From assembly GCA_020631735.1 (NCBI GenBank), contig CM036170.1, positions 73,299,737 through 73,363,736 on the forward strand: a DNA stretch of 64,000 nt, in the 5' to 3' direction. The notes below the pieces were generated by a model. It was given only the letters and a program-made list of their open reading frames with translations. It had not been told where the DNA came from and searched no databases. A program made the translations under genes and the position numbers. This stretch comes from Saccharum officinarum (taxonomy: Eukaryota; Streptophyta; Magnoliopsida; Poales; Poaceae). Shown here piece by piece: positions 60,554 through 64,000 of the stretch (its first letter is position 1; every line of letters starts with the position of its first letter).

Positions 60554-62452
60554 TGCTTTGAAGATAGGAGGCTTATAATGCTCCGGGGCTTGCCTGGGAT
60601 CCGACTCAAGTTAGAGTATGTCAGATGAAACCCGCTTGGCGAGCATCTTCCAATCTACCACTTGTCCGGTCCTTCGATCTTCGGGATGGATCCACCAACT
60701 CCATCTTCGGTTTTGGCTCCACCTTCACGTGCTTCAGCTAACGTACCTAAATGAGGTGCAATAATGCATATATATGAATGCATAGAAATGCAATAAACAA
60801 AATAATCATGCAAGCATACCAAAGTTCACATAAACCCTAGAGCTAATTAACTTAATCCTCATTAAGACATAACATAGAAGAGGGCAAGCACATCAATCAA
60901 GAAACAAGTCTCACAAGATCACAGGGTACCACCCAAGTATCATCAAAGATATGAGTCACACTTCAATACCCAAGCATGACAAAGTTAATCAAAGTACTAG
61001 AACTAGAAATTGCTACCTTCTGGACATCAGACCAACAGCTGAGTAATTTAATCATAACTGGAGATATACAACTCCAAATGACTTGTAAGAAGACATTATG
61101 GAAGGCTTATGAAATTATCTAAATTTCATTTATAAACATCACAGCAAGATTCTAAAGTTTAACCTGTCGAATTTACACAAACACAGAAACTGGTCTAACA
61201 AGACAGAGAGCAAACAATTCTGTAACCTAACTTTAAACAGCTGTAGTTTCTAAACCATATGGCCAAATGCCACCAAATTTTAACAGAGGCTAGATACATA
61301 AATTATCTACAACTTTTGTATAAACAAGTTTTACAACAAAGCACATTACCATGAAGAGCTTTGCTAAGTTTCCAGATCTGTCCAGAAACTTCATTTGCAA
61401 GAATAATTATTAACTTATGTTGCAAACATATAATTGGACAAAACCAACTTTACCAACATTTCACACATGACTAATGAACACCAGAAAACATAGTGTCCTT
61501 TCCTAAATAAATTCTTTTAATACATTTTCTTAATTTATGTAGATAATTAGGTGGAATTATGAATACCTATCAAAAGTGCACAATAAATTCTACCAAAAAT
61601 TACAGTGGCCTACATATGTTCTCAATAGTCTACTGTCCAAATTTCAAGTCATTTGGACAAGTATACCAACCTCTATGAAAAAGACAAATAGCTATTGCAA
61701 TAATTCATGTGAGAGCAAGTTAAACTTAACACTCAATATTTTCTATGAACACAAGGCCATATTATGAATCAATATGATAGAGAAACATCATACTAAGGTG
61801 ATGGAACAACATTTTCCATTTTATCAGTTATATATTATTTACAAGCTATTTATCAAGACATAAACAAGTTAAATCAATAACTTGATCCTACAGTAAGCAA
61901 TGACCATGAAATTTATACCACAGTACATCCATATCATGACAAACCTACCATAAAAATTTCACATCATTTGGAGCATCACAACTCAAGATATAAAATGACA
62001 AGTAATAAAATGTAATTTTCCTTATTTAACAAGGTCAAATCAAAACCCTAAGAAAACAGTGAACAACTAGGGTGTTTAATATTTTTCCTAGCAAGTACAT
62101 GTCATCATAAAATTAACAAAACAAGAATCACTATTTTTGGAGTTCTAAAACTCCAGATCTTGCTCTGGTCAAGTTTAAAGGTATTTAAGAGCATTTTTAA
62201 CACTTAAATAAAGACATCAGAAAACATCTACAAACATGTAACATTTTATGACTCTATTACATAGATCTCTTCTCAAGGTTTCCAAAAAGTCCACTTTTAC
62301 TATTTTTGGAGTCTCCTAGCATGAGATATGAATATTTGAAGATTTACATGAAATCTAAAATTCAAAATCGGAATTACTGAACCCTATTGAAATCGCTAGG
62401 CGCACCCGAACCGATACCCAACCGCGCCACTCATAACCCTGACTTGCAGGAC
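59063..62452 (-). repeat. Element D 5' LTR, 5' part deleted
   Basis: It matches 48981 to about 52404 of the 3' LTR, with few differences plus a small local duplication at about 60400-60470 and the shorter AT tract. About 1.85 kb of the LTR 5' end is missing. It joins gag/protease sequence of B directly at 62452/62453. Confidence 0.9.
60499..60549. repeat. (TA)n microsatellite in D 5' LTR
   Basis: About 51 bp of TA dinucleotide, shorter than its 90-bp partner at 50401-50490. Confidence 0.95.
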
Positions 62453-63495
62453 CCCCTTGGATTATCTGATTAGTTAACAGATCAGCCCCAGCTGAACTTA
62501 TCCGATAAGCACATTCCAATTCAACTATCTTTTGCTCATACTTTCTTGCAAATGCTTGACTTATAAATGAATGAGACGATCTAGAATCAAACAAAACGAT
62601 GGCAGGGTGATTGTTGATAGAAAACATACCAGCTGTCATAGGCTCTCCTTCCGGGATGTCATCTATGGTGGTGTGGTGCACACGAGCTTGATATTAGTTC
62701 TGCTGCTTCTTGGGAAAAGGGCAAAACTTTGCAAAGTGCCCAGATTGGTTACAATTGAAGCATGGTCCTCTTACTTGAGTAGCAGCTCTAGACGAACTGC
62801 CTTGTCCTGCCTTGGCCTGTGGCACCGCTATCTTGAATGGCTTCTGATTCCTCTGAGGTTGTTGAGCGTTCTGATTCTTCCTCTGCAGTGTCCTGAACCT
62901 TGCCCTAGGAGCAGGTAGACGATATGCATAATGATTAGCCATCAGTGCTCTTGGTTGGGATGGACCTAACTCAAAGGCCCTCTTGCGAGTCTTGGACGCA
63001 GCATACACATTATTGTTCTTCTCTTGCTTCAAGCAGTCACTAATGAAGTCATTGAAATCAGTTCTTGTATTGGTACCCACATGCTTCATCATCTTGGGAT
63101 TCAGACCCCTCTTAAAACTAGTGATCTTCTTGGCATCAGTGTTAACCATGTTAGAAGCATAACAACATAGATTATTGAAAGCATGCAAATACTAAGTCAT
63201 AGTCTTGGTGCCTTGATTCAGTGATAGAAATTCTTCCAACTTTATTTCTATCAGACCCGGCGGTATGTAAACTCCACGAAAAGCATCAGTGAATTCCCTC
63301 CATGTAATGTGAGCATTAGAGGGGAAAAGTGATGCGATGGTGCTTCCACCATATCCCTGCAGGTCCTTGTAACTGATGAGTTGCATACTCTATTTTCAAT
63401 ACTTTAGTCATTCTCAGCACACGAAACTTATCTTCCATGGTATTTATCTATTCTTCGGCATCTAATGGCACTGTCGCTTCCTTGAAGATCGGCGG
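62453..63495 (-). pseudogene. gag: Element B gag and start of protease
   Basis: Reading from 63495 down: PPIFKEATVPLDAEE, then a TAG where A has Trp, the capsid region in broken frames, a basic linker, an intact CCHC knuckle CFNCNQSGHFAKFC, a stop after KKQQN, then protease up to LLTNQIIQG. The protease active site reads D-S-R instead of D-S-G. It continues the gag that breaks at 3605 on the plus strand. The downstream part of pol up to IN is deleted together with the 5' end of the D LTR. Confidence 0.88.
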
Positions 63496-63500
63496 CCTGA
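63496..63500 (-). repeat. TCAGG (minus strand): partner of the element A TSD
   Basis: On the minus strand TCAGG follows the LTR end GATCCGTTACA and precedes CCGCCGATCTTC. It equals 3601-3605 and keeps the gag frame across both ends. Confidence 0.75.
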
Positions 63501-64000
63501 TGTAACGGATCAACGTAATTATACGAGATTAAGTAAGAAAATCTTCCACCGAGGCGGTTAATTTATCAAACTTAAACCCGTATAACCTGAGATTCCGTGA
63601 AATCACGAGGGATTTCAAACCAACCAACATACAACCAAGATCGTACTGATTTAGCAGCCACAGTTCACATGATACATAGAGTTCACAATAAAAGTGGAAT
63701 ACATCGGAGTTCGGAATAAAAGTTATTACAACATAGTTCAAAATAACATAGCGGAAGCAAGTAGTTTTACACACACACTTAGTTCAAATACAGTGCCAGT
63801 AGATAGTCATGGTCCATAAAAGCATTAGATAAGATGAACAGAGTGACCCTTGCCCAAGGTCCTAGTTGTCGTCCATCGCCGGATACAGACAGTTGGAGCA
63901 GTACCCATAGTACATCTGACCATCTACAACAACAATGGGAACAACGCCCTGAGTACAAGAATGTACTCAGCTAGACTTACCCGTCATAAACCAGAAATAA
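63501..64000 (-). repeat. A-type LTR, last 500 bp
   Basis: On the minus strand it is nearly identical to 6397-6896 (the end of the A 5' LTR), including the GTAAGT-hairpin-CAG module at about 63975-63925. It runs off the window. It is best read as the missing end of the A 3' LTR, or else as a closely related copy. Confidence 0.88.

Larger units (their letters stand above)
48981..62452 (-). mobile_element. Element D: coding-free (LARD-like) LTR retrotransposon, 5' LTR truncated
   Basis: On the minus strand: truncated 5' LTR (62452-59063), PBS, 4.8-kb interior, PPT, full 3' LTR (54251-48981). The leader, PBS and PPT resemble those of element A, so A-type proteins could have moved it. The 3' LTR is next to GATAC (48976-48980) in the integrase of B; the other TSD copy is lost with the 5' truncation. 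Shared LTR parts are nearly identical, so insertion was recent. Confidence 0.9.

Overview
The window is repeat-dense plant nuclear DNA, most likely grass (Poaceae) pericentromeric or intergenic heterochromatin. The evidence is nested LTR retrotransposons with very long LTRs (3-5.8 kb), initiator-Met primer sites, a chromodomain integrase, GC-rich LTR exons, a TRIM and a MITE. I see no host gene, rRNA, tRNA gene or CRISPR array. Letters A-J are my own names for the elements.

Layout. C (1-2842, minus) is an LTR piece lying antisense in the internal region of B. B shows its 5' internal part at 2843-3605 (plus). A (3606-14845, plus) is a Tekay/Del-like Ty3 element inserted in the gag of B: 5' LTR, PBS, ORF0, gag, PR, RT, RNase H, IN, chromodomain, PPT and a 3' LTR cut by a 100-N gap (14846-14945). 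I (14946-22196, plus) is an RT-less Athila/Tat-like element whose LTR carries a hAT-type MITE. H (22197-23034 and 26608-26880) is a copia-like LTR split by G, a 5'-truncated B-family LTR. J (26881-28618, minus) is a second Tat-like piece. The 3' LTR of B (minus) lies in three segments, 28619-30133, 39973-41535 and 47308-48305. It is split by F (30134-39972, complete but RT-less, TSD GCTTG) and by E (41536-47307, solo LTR, TSD GAACA, itself carrying a 612-bp TRIM). Then follow the IN/chromodomain end of B (48306-48980), the coding-free element D (48981-62452), more gag of B (62453-63500) and the end of an A-type LTR (63501-64000).

How the parts work together. A and B belong to a lineage that encodes its own replication proteins, now broken by stops and small deletions. 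D shares the leader, PBS and PPT type of A but encodes nothing recognisable, so it would depend on proteins supplied in trans. F and I keep only zinc-knuckle/protease-like proteins, each with a duplicated protease-like module.

Main points. (1) ORF0 of A, upstream of gag, begins with 12 residues identical to the histone H3 tail (K4 and K9 included), followed by a coiled coil and an acidic tail; the same element ends pol with a chromodomain. (2) The TSD TCAGG and the two halves of one interrupted gag occur at opposite ends of the window in opposite orientation, so sequence right of the N gap is probably inverted relative to the left. (3) The diverged LTRs share a GTAAGT-hairpin-CAG module of 54-57 nt and a coding-like exon conserved at protein level. 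All calls come from reading the sequence by eye; no database search was run.
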